A stretch of DNA of 62,811 nt from Ferruginivarius sediminum (GCF_003344765.1 NZ_QPMH01000021.1:1-62811); one strand, 5' to 3'. Shown: positions 8,804 to 17,667, counted from the first letter of the stretch. Numbers and translations: made by a program. The notes: generated by a model from the sequence alone, not told the origin.

Positions 8804-9849
8804 GCCGTCTCCGCCGGGTGCAGCAGGCAGGCGTCGCCGTAGGAGTAGAAGCGGTAGCCGGCCGCCTTCGCATGCTCGTAGGCCTGCTTCATGCGTTCCG
8901 TGCCAGCGAAGGCGCAGACCAGCATGAACAGGGTCGAGCGCGGCAGATGGAAGTTGGTGAACAGCAGGTCGACGACCTTGAAGCGATAGCCCGGCAGGAT
9001 GAAGATCTCGCTTTCCCCGGCGAACGCCGGCAACCGGCCGTCCTCCCCGGCTGCGGTCTCCAAGAGGCGCAAAGCCGTGGTGCCGATGGCGACCACGCGG
9101 CCGCCCGCCGCCCTGGCTTCGTTGATCGTCCGGGCGGCCTCGTCGCCGATCTCGCCGGCCTCGGCATGCATCGGGTGGTCGCGCGGATCGTCCGCCTTCA
9201 CCGGCAGGAAGGTTCCGGCCCCGACATGCAGCGTGACCGTCACCCGCTTCACGCCGCGCCGGTCCAGCGCGTCCAGCAGGCGCTCGGTGAAGTGCAGGCC
9301 CGCCGTCGGCGCCGCGACAGCGCCAGGCGCCTGCGCGAAGACGGTCTGGTAGTCCTCCCGGTCGCGCGGGTCGGGACCGGACTCCCGTCGGATGTAGGGC
9401 GGCAGCGGCATCGCGCCGGCGGTTTCCAGCGCGTCGAGAAGCTCTTCGCCACTTCTGTCGAAGCGCAGGACGACCTCCCCGCCTTCAAGCTTCTCCTCCA
9501 CCGCCGCGTTCAGGCCTCCGTCGAAGGCGATGGTGTCGCCGGGCCGCAGCCGCTTGCCGGGGCGGGCGAAGGCACGCCAGCGGGCGCCGTCGCCGTTGCC
9601 ATCGGCGGGCTTGTGCAGCGTGGCCTCGACCTTGACGGTGTCGCGGTGGCCGAACAGCCGGGCGGGAATGACGCGGGTATCGTTGAATACCGCGACGTCG
9701 CCCGGGCGCAGCAGATCCGGCAGGTCGTGCACATGCCGGTCGCTGAGCGTCGCGCCAACGTCCAGCAGACGCGCGGCGTCGCGCGGGCGTACTGGATGCT
9801 GGGCCACGAATTCGCGCGGCAGGTCGAAATCGAAGTCGTCGGTTCGCAT
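8800..9849 (-). CDS. queA: S-adenosylmethionine:tRNA ribosyltransferase-isomerase QueA
   Basis: 349 residues. It transfers and isomerises the ribosyl group of SAM onto preQ1-tRNA to give epoxyqueuosine. Recognised motifs are FDFDLPREFVAQHPV at the N-terminus, VFNDTRVIPARLFG, the AAPTAGLHFTERLL segment, TLHVGAGTFLPVKADD, and NFHLPRSTLFMLVCAFAG near the C-terminus. The ATG at 9849 fits family length; the frame extends upstream to 9951 without family similarity. First gene of the queuosine cluster, 73 nt after a probable oxygenase gene on the same strand. Confidence 0.96.
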   Translation of the reverse strand: MRTDDFDFDLPREFVAQHPVRPRDAARLLDVGATLSDRHVHDLPDLLRPGDVAVFNDTRVIPARLFGHRDTVKVEATLHKPADGNGDGARWRAFARPGKRLRPGDTIAFDGGLNAAVEEKLEGGEVVLRFDRSGEELLDALETAGAMPLPPYIRRESGPDPRDREDYQTVFAQAPGAVAAPTAGLHFTERLLDALDRRGVKRVTVTLHVGAGTFLPVKADDPRDHPMHAEAGEIGDEAARTINEARAAGGRVVAIGTTALRLLETAAGEDGRLPAFAGESEIFILPGYRFKVVDLLFTNFHLPRSTLFMLVCAFAGTERMKQAYEHAKAAGYRFYSYGDACLLHPAETA

Positions 9850-9922
9850 GAAGTTCCAGGCACTTGGTGCGGCTGACGGGCGCAGAGGGATAGCACCGAT
9901 TGCCACATCGCTCAAAGCGCCG

Positions 9923-10579
9923 TCAGGGTGTTTCCGGCTGCTTTCGCGCATCCTGCCGCAGGCCGAGGATCAGCCGCTCGCGCGTGACCTTGCCCAGCAT
10001 GTGGAAGGGGCGGTGGCGGCTGCCGTCGAAGCCGGGCGCGCGCATTAGTAGAAGGCTCCCTTCGGGAGCCGGGATCTCTCGCGCGTTCGTTCCGGCGCGG
10101 TCGTCGCAGACAAAGAACCGGCCGGCGCCGGCGATCACCAGGATGGCGACAAGATTGACGTAGCGGATGTGGTCGCGGTGCGGCGATATGCCGCAGGCGA
10201 CGGGCGGGTATCGCTGAGCCACCAGATCGTTGAACTCGACCGGCGGGCAGGGCGTGGGGGTAAGTCGTTCAAGGCCCGAGTTGACCAGGGCTTCGCTCGC
10301 CGCGACGTACCGGCCGATAAGGCCGGCCCCGTCGACGCGGTCGCAAATCTCGAAGTCCTGGGTGACGGCCTTGTCGCCCGTCCCGACAACGGCGCGGGCA
10401 CGGCGAAACCTCGACGCTTCAACGGCTGTCCGCAGCTTGGCCCGTACGGGGCTGTCGAGTAACTGGATGGAAGCCGCGTCATCGCGGCGTACATGTTCCA
10501 GGCAATTCGCCATTCCGTCGCGATCGCCAAGCAACGGGACAGGATCAAGGTTAGATGCCGCATGCCGATCGGTGTTCAA
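9923..10579 (-). CDS. Probable Fe(II)/2-oxoglutarate-dependent oxygenase
   Basis: 218 residues. The C-terminal half has the double-stranded beta-helix signature: HRD (in GISPHRDHIRYVN) as the H-x-D metal pair, a distal histidine in RHRPFHML, and a basic residue in TRERLILGLRQD that would bind 2-oxoglutarate. This order recalls AlkB-like and related dioxygenases, but I cannot name a subfamily or substrate. The TTG at 10579 is preceded by GGGAGG; an in-frame ATG at 10513 is the alternative. It lies immediately upstream of queA on the same strand, so co-transcription with queuosine genes is possible. Confidence 0.6.
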   Translation of the reverse strand: MNTDRHAASNLDPVPLLGDRDGMANCLEHVRRDDAASIQLLDSPVRAKLRTAVEASRFRRARAVVGTGDKAVTQDFEICDRVDGAGLIGRYVAASEALVNSGLERLTPTPCPPVEFNDLVAQRYPPVACGISPHRDHIRYVNLVAILVIAGAGRFFVCDDRAGTNAREIPAPEGSLLLMRAPGFDGSRHRPFHMLGKVTRERLILGLRQDARKQPETP

Positions 10580-10672
10580 TGCCGACGTGCCTCCCGTCGC
10601 GCATCATAACGCGGGAGCCACGCCGGCTGAACACGCGCGGTTCGACGTTGGACGCAGTGCCGCCCGCGCCCG

Positions 10673-11107
10673 TCAGATCTGCTTGCGCGCCTGGTCTTCC
10701 TCGAGCATCGGCTGGTTCGCCAGCGTGCGAAGCAGCTCGAACGCGCGTCGGCGCACCCGGTCGTCGTGGATGCCGTAATAGGCCCGGACCAACTCCAGGG
10801 TCTCGCGCTCGGCCATGACGTCATGACCGTAGCCGTCGGCCGATTCCGGCGTCTCGTGCGTCACCCCGGAATCGTTGGCGGCCATCGCCGAGATCTCGTC
10901 GAAGAAGTAGCTGACGGGAACGTCCAGGACCTTCGCAAGCTGGTACAAGCGGCTGGCTACGATCCGGTTCGCCCCGCGCTCGTACTTCTGGACCTGCTGA
11001 AAGGTGATTCCCACCATCCGCGCGAGCTTTTCCTGGCTAAGCCCGACGAGGACCCTGCGCTGCCTTAAACGTTGGCCCACATGCACATCAACAGGATTTG
11101 GTTTCAT
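10673..11107 (-). CDS. XRE-family HTH transcriptional regulator
   Basis: 144 residues starting MKPNPVDVHVGQRLRQRRVL, then the helix-turn-helix LSQEKLARMVGITFQQVQKY and the cI-like ending ERGANRIVASRLYQLAKVL, followed by VPVSYFFDEI. The C-terminal 70 residues are helical and charged (ERETLELVRAYYGI, RRRAFELLRTLAN). Related copies are common in Rhodospirillales and Rhizobiales, where some influence development or stress, but its targets are unknown. The ATG at 11107 is chosen because the NPVDVHVG opening is the family start; a GTG at 11134 is in frame. It is divergent from a DUF423 gene across a 334-nt gap. Confidence 0.88.
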   Translation of the reverse strand: MKPNPVDVHVGQRLRQRRVLVGLSQEKLARMVGITFQQVQKYERGANRIVASRLYQLAKVLDVPVSYFFDEISAMAANDSGVTHETPESADGYGHDVMAERETLELVRAYYGIHDDRVRRRAFELLRTLANQPMLEEDQARKQI

Positions 11108-11441
11108 GACGCTATCACTCTGTTCTGTTGTCACCGCTATCCGGCCCGCCTATTTTTGTCGTTCACCCATCATCAACGCCGATGGGCCACATCACCAAAC
11201 ACGATGATGCCTCGCTTATTTAGTGTATCTGGGTAGGGGTTGTAAATGCAGAAATGGAAATTTCTCACATTCGAACAGCGAATAGCTCGACCCGGATCGA
11301 AGAATTCACCAACGTCCAAAGCAAATTCCAGTGTATATAACACCAACCTATGGGGGAAATGGGCCGTTTGGGTAAGTAACATGCAACGCGGCTACACCGT
11401 GCGGTCTCATGGAAAGCTCGTTCTTGGGACGTTATGCAAAA
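11108..11441. other. Divergent intergenic region, 334 nt
   Basis: Lies between the HTH regulator (minus) and the DUF423 gene (plus) and should hold both promoters. The middle (about 11200-11350) is clearly AT-richer than the genes around it. I see no convincing long palindrome, no RNA gene and no ORF with a ribosome site. Confidence 0.5.
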
Positions 11442-11816
11442 ATGCGTAGCTGGTTAGCTATTGGCGCAATTAATGGATTACTTGGCGTGGCAATAGGTGC
11501 CTTTGCGGCGCATGGACTTGAGGGTGTCTTGCCCGACGACAGGCTCGAGTGGGTTGAAACGGCGGCGCGCTATCAACTGGTTCACGCGCTTGCGCTGCTT
11601 GTATGCGCTATGCTGGCGGATCGATACAAGGGCCGGATTGTTACTGTTGCCGGAGCCGCTTTCACCGCCGGCACGCTGCTATTCTGCGGTGGCCTCTATG
11701 TCGCCGGGCTGACGGGTTGGCGGGCGGTGATTCCCGTCGTCCCGGTCGGAGGGGCATGCTTCCTGGCCGGATGGGCGGCGCTGCTGTGGATGGCGCTGCG
11801 CCGCCCATCGGCGTGA
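11442..11816 (+). CDS. DUF423 family membrane protein
   Basis: A polytopic protein of about 124 residues with four hydrophobic segments. The N-terminus, LAIGAINGLLGVAIGAFAAH followed by GLEG, is diagnostic of DUF423 (YwdK-like). A conserved stretch YQLVHALALLVCAML and a C-terminal PVGGACFLAGWAALLWMAL follow. The family sits in the inner membrane; its function is unknown. The ATG at 11442 is preferred because the family starts there; an upstream ATG at 11409 lacks a ribosome site. Confidence 0.85.
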   Translation: MRSWLAIGAINGLLGVAIGAFAAHGLEGVLPDDRLEWVETAARYQLVHALALLVCAMLADRYKGRIVTVAGAAFTAGTLLFCGGLYVAGLTGWRAVIPVVPVGGACFLAGWAALLWMALRRPSA

Positions 11817-11849
11817 GCCGGTTCGTGGCGGTTTACTCGTTTGCGCGGT

Positions 11850-12314
11850 TTACTGGGTGGCCTTGTCCGTGAAAGCGTCCAGCGCGCCCGCGATTTTGGC
11901 GACAACCTCGTCCCTGTTTTCGACGTCGTGGCGCTTCGCCAAGTATTCCGGGACGTTATAGGCCAGCCAGACTTGGCCCTCGGCATCCTCGAACGCCAGC
12001 GCCTTTTGCGGCAAGTCGATCGCGATCGTGCGATTGGATTGCATCAGGGGCGTGCCGAGCTTCGGGTTGCCGAAGATCAGCACCTGCGTCGGCCCGAGTT
12101 CCAGGCCCGCGCCGGCCGCATTCTTCGCATGGTCGACCCGTGCGAAGATCGTCAGTCCCTTTGCCTCGAGTGCGCCTTTCAGGCGATCGATGGTTTCCGT
12201 GACCGAGTACTTGCTGCGCTTCATGATCAGGCCGTCGGGTCCCGCCTGGGCAGCCGGGACCGCGACGGCCACGGCGATGACCAGCGAGAGGACGCCGGCA
12301 AGCAGATGCCGCAT
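11850..12314 (-). CDS. Exported DUF302 protein
   Basis: 154 residues from the ATG at 12314, which follows AAGGAG. Residues 1-24 form a Sec signal peptide ending in PAAQA. The DUF302 domain is recognised by the alternating pattern YSVTETIDRLKGALEAKGL, IFARVDHAKNAAGAG, QVLIFGNPKLGTPLMQ, IAIDLPQKALAFED and VWLAYNVPEYL. The fold is known but the activity is not; DUF302 genes often accompany sulfur oxidation and persulfide-response genes, consistent with the BigR-like repressor 48 nt upstream and tusA beyond it. Confidence 0.85.
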   Translation of the reverse strand: MRHLLAGVLSLVIAVAVAVPAAQAGPDGLIMKRSKYSVTETIDRLKGALEAKGLTIFARVDHAKNAAGAGLELGPTQVLIFGNPKLGTPLMQSNRTIAIDLPQKALAFEDAEGQVWLAYNVPEYLAKRHDVENRDEVVAKIAGALDAFTDKATQ

Positions 12315-12362
12315 GTTGAATCTCCTTGAGTTCATCTGGGGGAAGTTGAACGTCGCCGGGCC

Positions 12363-12701
12363 TTATTGGGCGCGCGTCGTTTGCGGCGTATCAGTGTCCG
12401 CGCAGTACAGATGGTACAGTGCATCGAGGATCTTCGGAACACCGCGTCCTTTCAAGGAGTAGTAAATTGTCTGCGCCTCGCGCCGCGTTTCCACCAGATC
12501 GTCGTGCCGCAGCTTCGCAAGATGCTGCGACAGCGCCGACTGGCTGACGCCGACAAGGTCGCACAATTCGGTGACCGAGCGCTCGCCGCGCGAGAGGTGG
12601 CACAGGATCACCAGCCGCCGCTCGTTGCTCATGGCCTTGAGAAGCAAACTGGCTTGGCGGGCCGCCTCTTCCATGCCGTCGTATTTCATCGTATCGCTCA
12701 A
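12363..12701 (-). CDS. ArsR-family repressor of the BigR/SqrR persulfide-sensing type
   Basis: 112 residues with a winged helix: SNERRLVILCHLSRGERSVT, LCDLVGVSQSALSQHLAKLR and VETRREAQTIYYSLKG. Cysteines C34 (ILCHL) and C100 (LYCAD) are 66 residues apart, the spacing of the reactive pair C42/C108 in BigR and C41/C107 in SqrR, which form a tetrasulfide bridge when exposed to persulfide and release DNA. C47 is additional. The gene lies between DUF302 (same strand) and tusA (divergent), which supports a sulfur-responsive regulon. The persulfide role is inferred from the cysteine positions and context. Confidence 0.85.
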   Translation of the reverse strand: MSDTMKYDGMEEAARQASLLLKAMSNERRLVILCHLSRGERSVTELCDLVGVSQSALSQHLAKLRHDDLVETRREAQTIYYSLKGRGVPKILDALYHLYCADTDTPQTTRAQ

Positions 12702-12808
12702 GGCCTTTCACGATGATAGCTTGCGTCCCGCGCCGCTTTCGCGCTTTGACGCACGTTGGTAAAATCACGTCCGAACACAGTCAAACAGTATCATATTCAC
12801 GCGGTGCG

Positions 12809-13039
12809 ATGAGCCAATCCCATTTTCTCGATGCCAAGGGCATGAAATGCCCGTTGCCGGTCCTGCGCGCGCGCAAGGCCATGAAGTCGGTCGAGGCCGG
12901 CGGCCTTCTGCGAGTGGACGCCACGGATCCAAGCGCGGTTCAGGATTTCCGCGCGTTCTGCGAAACGACGGGCCACGAACTGGTCGACAGCACCGAGGAG
13001 GGCGGCGTCTACAGCTTCACCATCCGCAAGGCCGGCTGA
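12809..13039 (+). CDS. TusA/SirA-family sulfur carrier protein
   Basis: 76 residues with the signature GMKCPLPVLRARKAM, in which C14 of the CPxP motif carries the persulfide. The rest follows the two-layer TusA fold (LLRVDATDPSAVQDF, ATTGHELV-like segment, VYSFTIRK). TusA proteins pass sulfur between desulfurases, rhodaneses and the tRNA 2-thiolation or sulfur-oxidation machinery. The ATG at 12809 is followed immediately by the family N-terminus; the frame reaching back to 12713 runs through the regulator's promoter. It is divergent from the BigR-like repressor across 107 nt. Confidence 0.9.
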   Translation: MSQSHFLDAKGMKCPLPVLRARKAMKSVEAGGLLRVDATDPSAVQDFRAFCETTGHELVDSTEEGGVYSFTIRKAG

Positions 13040-13042
13040 CGG

Positions 13043-16000
13043 CTATTCCCCGGCCGCCGGCTCCGGCAGGGTGGCGTCCCCGCGCCCACCTTCCTCCCGG
13101 TGACGCGCCGCGACGGCGAATTCGTCCCGGCGCCGGGCCCGGCTCTCCAGCGGCTCCACCAGCAGCGTCATCATCGGCGGCACGATGAGCAGCGTCAGTA
13201 GCGCCGAGAGGGACAGCCCGCCCACCACGACGGAGCCTAGGCCGCGATAAAGCTCCGATCCCGCGCCGGGGAACAGCACCAGCGGCAGCATGCCGAACAC
13301 CGACGTCAGCGTGGACATGAAGATCGGACGAATACGGTTGCGCGTCGCGTCGATGATGGCGCGCGCAGGGTCTTCCCCGACCTCGCGAATCAGATAGAGC
13401 GTCTGGTGAACCAGCAGGATGGCGTTGTTCACCACGATGCCGATCAGGATGACGAAGCCCAGCAGCGTCAGCATGTCGAGCGGCTGATAGACGAAGGCAT
13501 TCAGTATCGCCAGCCCGCCGATGCCGCCCGCGGCGGCCAGCGGCACCGCCAGCATCATGATGAAGGGGTAGATGAAGCTTTCGAACAACACCGCCATTAC
13601 CAGGTAGACGATGGCCATGGCGAGCGCGAGGTCCCAGACCATTGCCTCCCACGTCTGGGTCAGCTTGTCGGCCGTGCCCGCGATGCCGAAGCGCACGCCC
13701 GGCGGCAACCCCTCCTGTTCTATCGGTGCGATAACCTGGGACTGCAACCGCTCCACGGCGGCTTCCAGCGGAAGCTGCGGGGCGGGGCGGATTTCCAGGG
13801 TCACCGTGCGCTGACGCTCGCGGTGGCGGATTTCGGTGGGGCCGGCGGTGTGCTGCACGCTGGCCAGCGAATCGACGGGCAGGATCTCGCCCATGCGCGT
13901 CACCACGGGGAGGTTTCCGATGCCCTGCGTCATCCGCACGTTGTCGGTCGGCCCCTTCAGCATCAGGTCCATGCGCTGCGTGCCGACGGTCACCTCGTCC
14001 ACGCGCAGGCCGTCGTTGAAGGCGTCGACGCTGTCGGAGAGTTCCCGCGCGCTCAGCCCGGCGTCCGACAGGCGGGTGCGGTCGGGGAACACCCGCAGTT
14101 CGGGCGAGCCAAGCTCCAGGCCCGGATTGGGCCGGAACTGGTTGCCTTCGTCGAAGGGCAGGGCCTGGCCGATCAGGCGGGCGGCACGCTTGGCGACGTC
14201 CAGAACGTCACCCAGTTCGGGGCCGAGGATATCCAGCTCGATCTTCCGTCCGCCGCCCACGCCACGGCCGAATATCGACGGCTGGCTGATGAAGCCGAAG
14301 GTGCCCGGCTCCTTGAACACCGGCCCGCGCAGCACGGGGATCAACTCGCTCACGCGCTGCTCCTGCACGGCGGCGGCGCCGACGAACGTCTGGGCGCGCG
14401 TCGCCACGAAGAAGAACCGCTGGATCTTCGGCGGGCCGCCCTCCTCGGGCTCGGGGCCGGAGACGGTGGCCCAGAGGTCCTTGACGTCCGCCTCGATCTG
14501 GCTGGCGATGTCGAAGGTGGTTTCCAGATTGTAGCCCGGCGGCGGGATGATCACGCCCAGCACCAGGTTGCGGTTGCCTTCCGGCAGGTATTCCAGCTTC
14601 GGCAGGAAGGCCCAGGCCGCGGTCGCCGCGATAACCGTGACGACGGCGACCACCGCCGCCGACATGGCCTTGCTCTTCACCAGTCTCCGCTGCAGGCCCA
14701 TCACGATGGCGACGAAGCCGCGCGCCAGATGATCCACGCCGGGAATCGGCAGCCGCGTCACCGACTTCTCGGCCTCAGCTTGCGAGCCGAAGCCCAGAAG
14801 CCGGCGGGAGAGCGCCGGAATCACCGTCACCGCAACGATCAGCGACAGCGTCACGGCCACCGATATCGCCACCGCGATGTCGCGGAAAAGCTGCCCGACC
14901 TCCATCTCCATCGTCAGGATCGGGATGAACACCATCACTGTCGTGAGCACCGAGACCAGGATGGCGCCCCACACCTGCCGCGCCCCCTCATAGGCGGCGT
15001 GGCGTGCGGAATACCCCTCCTCGCGAAGGCGATAGATGTTCTCCAGGACCACGATGGCGGCGTCAACCACCATGCCGATGGCGAAGGCGAGCCCGGCCAG
15101 GGAGATCACGTTGATGGAGCGGCCCAGCGCGGCCATCGCGACGAACGCACCGATCACGGATACCGGGATCGCCACGGATACGATCAGCGTCGCCCGGACC
15201 GAGCGCAGGAACAGTAGAAGCAGGATGGCCGCGAACGAACCGCCGACGTAGATGTTCTGGTTGACGAGATCGATGGCCGAGTTGATGTAGACGGTCTCGT
15301 TATATACCTGCTGCAGCTTCAGTCCGGCGCGGGGGATGAAACTGCTGTTGAGTTCCTCCAGCGCCGCCTCGATGCCCTTCATCGTCTCGATGACATTGGC
15401 GCCGGTGTCGCGGATCGCGTTCATGGCGATGGCCGGCTGCCCGTTGAAGCGGATCCGCGCCGTCGGCTCCTTGTAGCCGAAGACCACGTCGGCGACGTCG
15501 CCTACCGTAACGCGGCTCAGCCGCCCGGTTACAGGTTCGGCTTCCGTGCGCAGGACGACGGTCTCAATGGCCTCGACGGTGTTCAGTTCCCCTTCCGTGC
15601 GGACCACGTATCGGCGCTTGCCCTCGTCCACGTCGCCGGCCGAGACGGCGACATTGGCCTCGCGCAGCGTGCCCACGATGTCGCTCACCGTCATGCCGTA
15701 GCGTGCCAGCAACTCCGGCTTCATGATGACCTCGAGCTGCCGCTCGCTGCCGCCGAAGACATTGACGCGCGCCACGCCCTGAACGCGTTCCAGGCGTTCC
15801 TGCACGGTGTCCTCGATGAAGTCGCCGTATTCGTGCAGCGGCCGCTCGTTGCCCTCGAGCGGGGTGAAGACGAACCAGGCGATGGGGCTGTCGTTGGCGC
15901 CGCTCGTGTCCAGCGTCGGCTCGTCCACCTCGTCGGGATAGCCGCTGACGCGGTCCAGGCGGTTGGCAACCAAAAGCAGCGCCTGGCTCATATCGGCGCC

Positions 16001-16291
16001 GATCTGGAACTCCAGCTCCAGGTCGGCGCGACCCGTCTCGGCGGTGCCGGTCATCTGCTCCAGGCCCTGGACGCCCTTGATGGCCTCTTCCTGGCGGGTC
16101 AGGATCTCGCGCTCGACCTCCGCCGGCGCGGCGCCGGGCCAGATCGTGCGCACGGTGATCACTGGCTGGCGCACGTCCGGGGCAAGCTGGATCGGGATGG
16201 TCTGGAGCGCGACCAGCCCGAACATGATCACCATCAGAACGGCGGCGATCACCGCGATCGGACGCTCGATGGCAAGGCGGATCAGGTTCAT
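13043..16291 (-). CDS. RND-family efflux permease (inner-membrane)
   Basis: 1082 residues, twelve predicted membrane helices and two large periplasmic loops, as in AcrB-like pumps. It starts MNLIRLAIERPIAVIAAVLM and contains the porter pattern QLAPDVRQPVITVRTIWPGA. In the fourth membrane helix the proton-relay region is GMVVDAAIVVLENIYR: D410 is present but the next residue is Ala, where AcrB has two aspartates. That, with the divergence from AcrB, places it among the less studied HAE/NFE-like permeases, so the substrate is open. Its ATG overlaps the adaptor stop by 4 nt. No outer-membrane TolC gene is adjacent. Confidence 0.92.
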   Translation of the reverse strand: MNLIRLAIERPIAVIAAVLMVIMFGLVALQTIPIQLAPDVRQPVITVRTIWPGAAPAEVEREILTRQEEAIKGVQGLEQMTGTAETGRADLELEFQIGADMSQALLLVANRLDRVSGYPDEVDEPTLDTSGANDSPIAWFVFTPLEGNERPLHEYGDFIEDTVQERLERVQGVARVNVFGGSERQLEVIMKPELLARYGMTVSDIVGTLREANVAVSAGDVDEGKRRYVVRTEGELNTVEAIETVVLRTEAEPVTGRLSRVTVGDVADVVFGYKEPTARIRFNGQPAIAMNAIRDTGANVIETMKGIEAALEELNSSFIPRAGLKLQQVYNETVYINSAIDLVNQNIYVGGSFAAILLLLFLRSVRATLIVSVAIPVSVIGAFVAMAALGRSINVISLAGLAFAIGMVVDAAIVVLENIYRLREEGYSARHAAYEGARQVWGAILVSVLTTVMVFIPILTMEMEVGQLFRDIAVAISVAVTLSLIVAVTVIPALSRRLLGFGSQAEAEKSVTRLPIPGVDHLARGFVAIVMGLQRRLVKSKAMSAAVVAVVTVIAATAAWAFLPKLEYLPEGNRNLVLGVIIPPPGYNLETTFDIASQIEADVKDLWATVSGPEPEEGGPPKIQRFFFVATRAQTFVGAAAVQEQRVSELIPVLRGPVFKEPGTFGFISQPSIFGRGVGGGRKIELDILGPELGDVLDVAKRAARLIGQALPFDEGNQFRPNPGLELGSPELRVFPDRTRLSDAGLSARELSDSVDAFNDGLRVDEVTVGTQRMDLMLKGPTDNVRMTQGIGNLPVVTRMGEILPVDSLASVQHTAGPTEIRHRERQRTVTLEIRPAPQLPLEAAVERLQSQVIAPIEQEGLPPGVRFGIAGTADKLTQTWEAMVWDLALAMAIVYLVMAVLFESFIYPFIMMLAVPLAAAGGIGGLAILNAFVYQPLDMLTLLGFVILIGIVVNNAILLVHQTLYLIREVGEDPARAIIDATRNRIRPIFMSTLTSVFGMLPLVLFPGAGSELYRGLGSVVVGGLSLSALLTLLIVPPMMTLLVEPLESRARRRDEFAVAARHREEGGRGDATLPEPAAGE

Positions 16292-17520
16292 CCCGCCGCG
16301 CTCCCATCCTTTCCGCCGCCCGCATCCTCGATTTTAAGGTCGTCGCCGGGGCGCAGGCGCTCGTTGCCGCGCACGACGGCCTGCGCGCCCGGCTCCAGCC
16401 CTTCCAGCACCTCGAAGCGGCTGCCGACCTCGGCGCCAAGCTGCACCGGCCGGATTTCGGCCTTGCCGTCGATGTACACAAAGACGGTGGCCTTGTCCTC
16501 GCTGCGGATTATCGCGTCCTTGTGCACGCTCAGCACGTTTCGGGCATCGCCCAGGGGCACGTGCACGGTCACGCTCTGTCCACTGGCCAGCGGGCGATGC
16601 GGGGCGTCGAAGCGCGGCACCGCGCGTACCGTACGCGTACGGGTCTGCGGGTTTTCCTGCGGCAGCACGGCGCGTATGCGTGCCCTATGCCGGCTGCCAT
16701 CCTCAAGCTCGATGTCGACCACATCGCCAGCCTTGAGCACGGCCAGCCGGTTGAACGGCACCTGCGCCTCGACCTCCAGGGAGCGGTCCGCCAGCATGCG
16801 CACCAGCGGCTCGCCGATGCCGACATAGGCGCCGGCCTCCACCATGCGCTGGGTGACGGCCCCGGCATAGGGTGCACGCACCTCGGCGTGCTTCAGGTTG
16901 ATGTCGGCGAGTTGCAGGTCCGCCTGGGCCGAGTCGATGGATGCCTCGGCGGAGGCCACCTCGGCGGCGGCGATGGCGACTTCCTGGCGTTGGTCCTCAT
17001 AGCGCGCCTGGGAGAAGGCGGCCGAGGATTTCAGGCGTTCCAGCCGTTGGAATTCCTGCCGTGCGAGGCCAAGCTGCTCCCGCCGGGTTGCCAGACGCGC
17101 GCGCGCCTCGGCCAGGGCGGCGGCTGCCTGGGCGCGGCGGGCCGCAAGCACCTCGTCGTCCAGCAGGGCCAGCGTCTGGTCCCGCTCGACGCGGTCGCCG
17201 ACCTCCACCAGGAAGGCTTCGACAGGGGCGCCGACGCGCGCGGCGACGACGCCGCTTTGCGTGGCCACGAGCCGGCCGATCACCGGCGCTGTCTGGGCCA
17301 GGGGAACCTCCCGCACCTCGTCGACCAGCACGCGAGCGGCGCCATTGCCCTGCGCGGCGGCTGGCGGCGGCAACAGCGCGCCGGCCGCCGCCATCAGTGC
17401 GGCGGCGATAATATAGACAACCGGAACGGGCGGGCGTGGCGTGGCGTCGAACAGGGGAACCTCCAAGGGCGGCGCGAACGGTAAATGGCTGCGCTGCAAG
17501 ACGCGGTCAATGCGCGTCAT
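16288..17520 (-). CDS. RND efflux periplasmic adaptor (membrane fusion protein)
   Basis: About 410 residues from the ATG at 17520. A hydrophobic signal segment (VVYIIAAALMAAAGALL, then PAAAQG) leads to the periplasm. A lipoyl half-motif (VGAPVEAFLVEVGDRVERDQ) is followed by a long Ala/Arg-rich coiled-coil hairpin (AALAEARARLATRREQ), the second lipoyl half (DINLKHAEVRAPYAGAVTQR) and beta-barrel and membrane-proximal domains. It bridges the permease to an outer-membrane channel. The start has no visible ribosome site, so it is uncertain; the open frame extends far upstream but antisense to the deacetylase gene. Operon partner of the permease. Confidence 0.88.
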   Translation of the reverse strand: MTRIDRVLQRSHLPFAPPLEVPLFDATPRPPVPVVYIIAAALMAAAGALLPPPAAAQGNGAARVLVDEVREVPLAQTAPVIGRLVATQSGVVAARVGAPVEAFLVEVGDRVERDQTLALLDDEVLAARRAQAAAALAEARARLATRREQLGLARQEFQRLERLKSSAAFSQARYEDQRQEVAIAAAEVASAEASIDSAQADLQLADINLKHAEVRAPYAGAVTQRMVEAGAYVGIGEPLVRMLADRSLEVEAQVPFNRLAVLKAGDVVDIELEDGSRHRARIRAVLPQENPQTRTRTVRAVPRFDAPHRPLASGQSVTVHVPLGDARNVLSVHKDAIIRSEDKATVFVYIDGKAEIRPVQLGAEVGSRFEVLEGLEPGAQAVVRGNERLRPGDDLKIEDAGGGKDGSAAG

Positions 17521-17667
17521 ACTAGCGCGATCGAAACAAGATGCAAAAATTACTGCAATTATCAATCTAAGCGTTGACAGCCGCCGCCGGGCTATGCCCG
17601 CTACCCTTGACGCCGCTGAGATAGAGGCTTGCACCGGGGCGCGGTCCCGACCGCAAAGGACGGCAGG

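Noticed and set aside
9850..9922. preQ1 riboswitch before queA
   Set aside because: No recognisable preQ1-I or preQ1-II core in the short gap; the oxygenase gene is immediately upstream.
11160..11215. CATCATC...GATGATG pairing in the HTH-DUF423 gap
   Set aside because: Short arms far apart with low complexity; not distinguishable from chance.
12795..12810. ATTC-N8 half-site for the BigR/SqrR-like repressor before tusA
   Set aside because: ATTC is followed after 8 nt by CGAT, not the expected mirrored half; no full dyad was found, so no operator is claimed.
13406..15217. 603-codon open frame antisense to the RND permease
   Set aside because: A compositional shadow: high-GC codons leave the opposite strand open. 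It is His/Arg-rich, matches no family and lies wholly over a clear gene.
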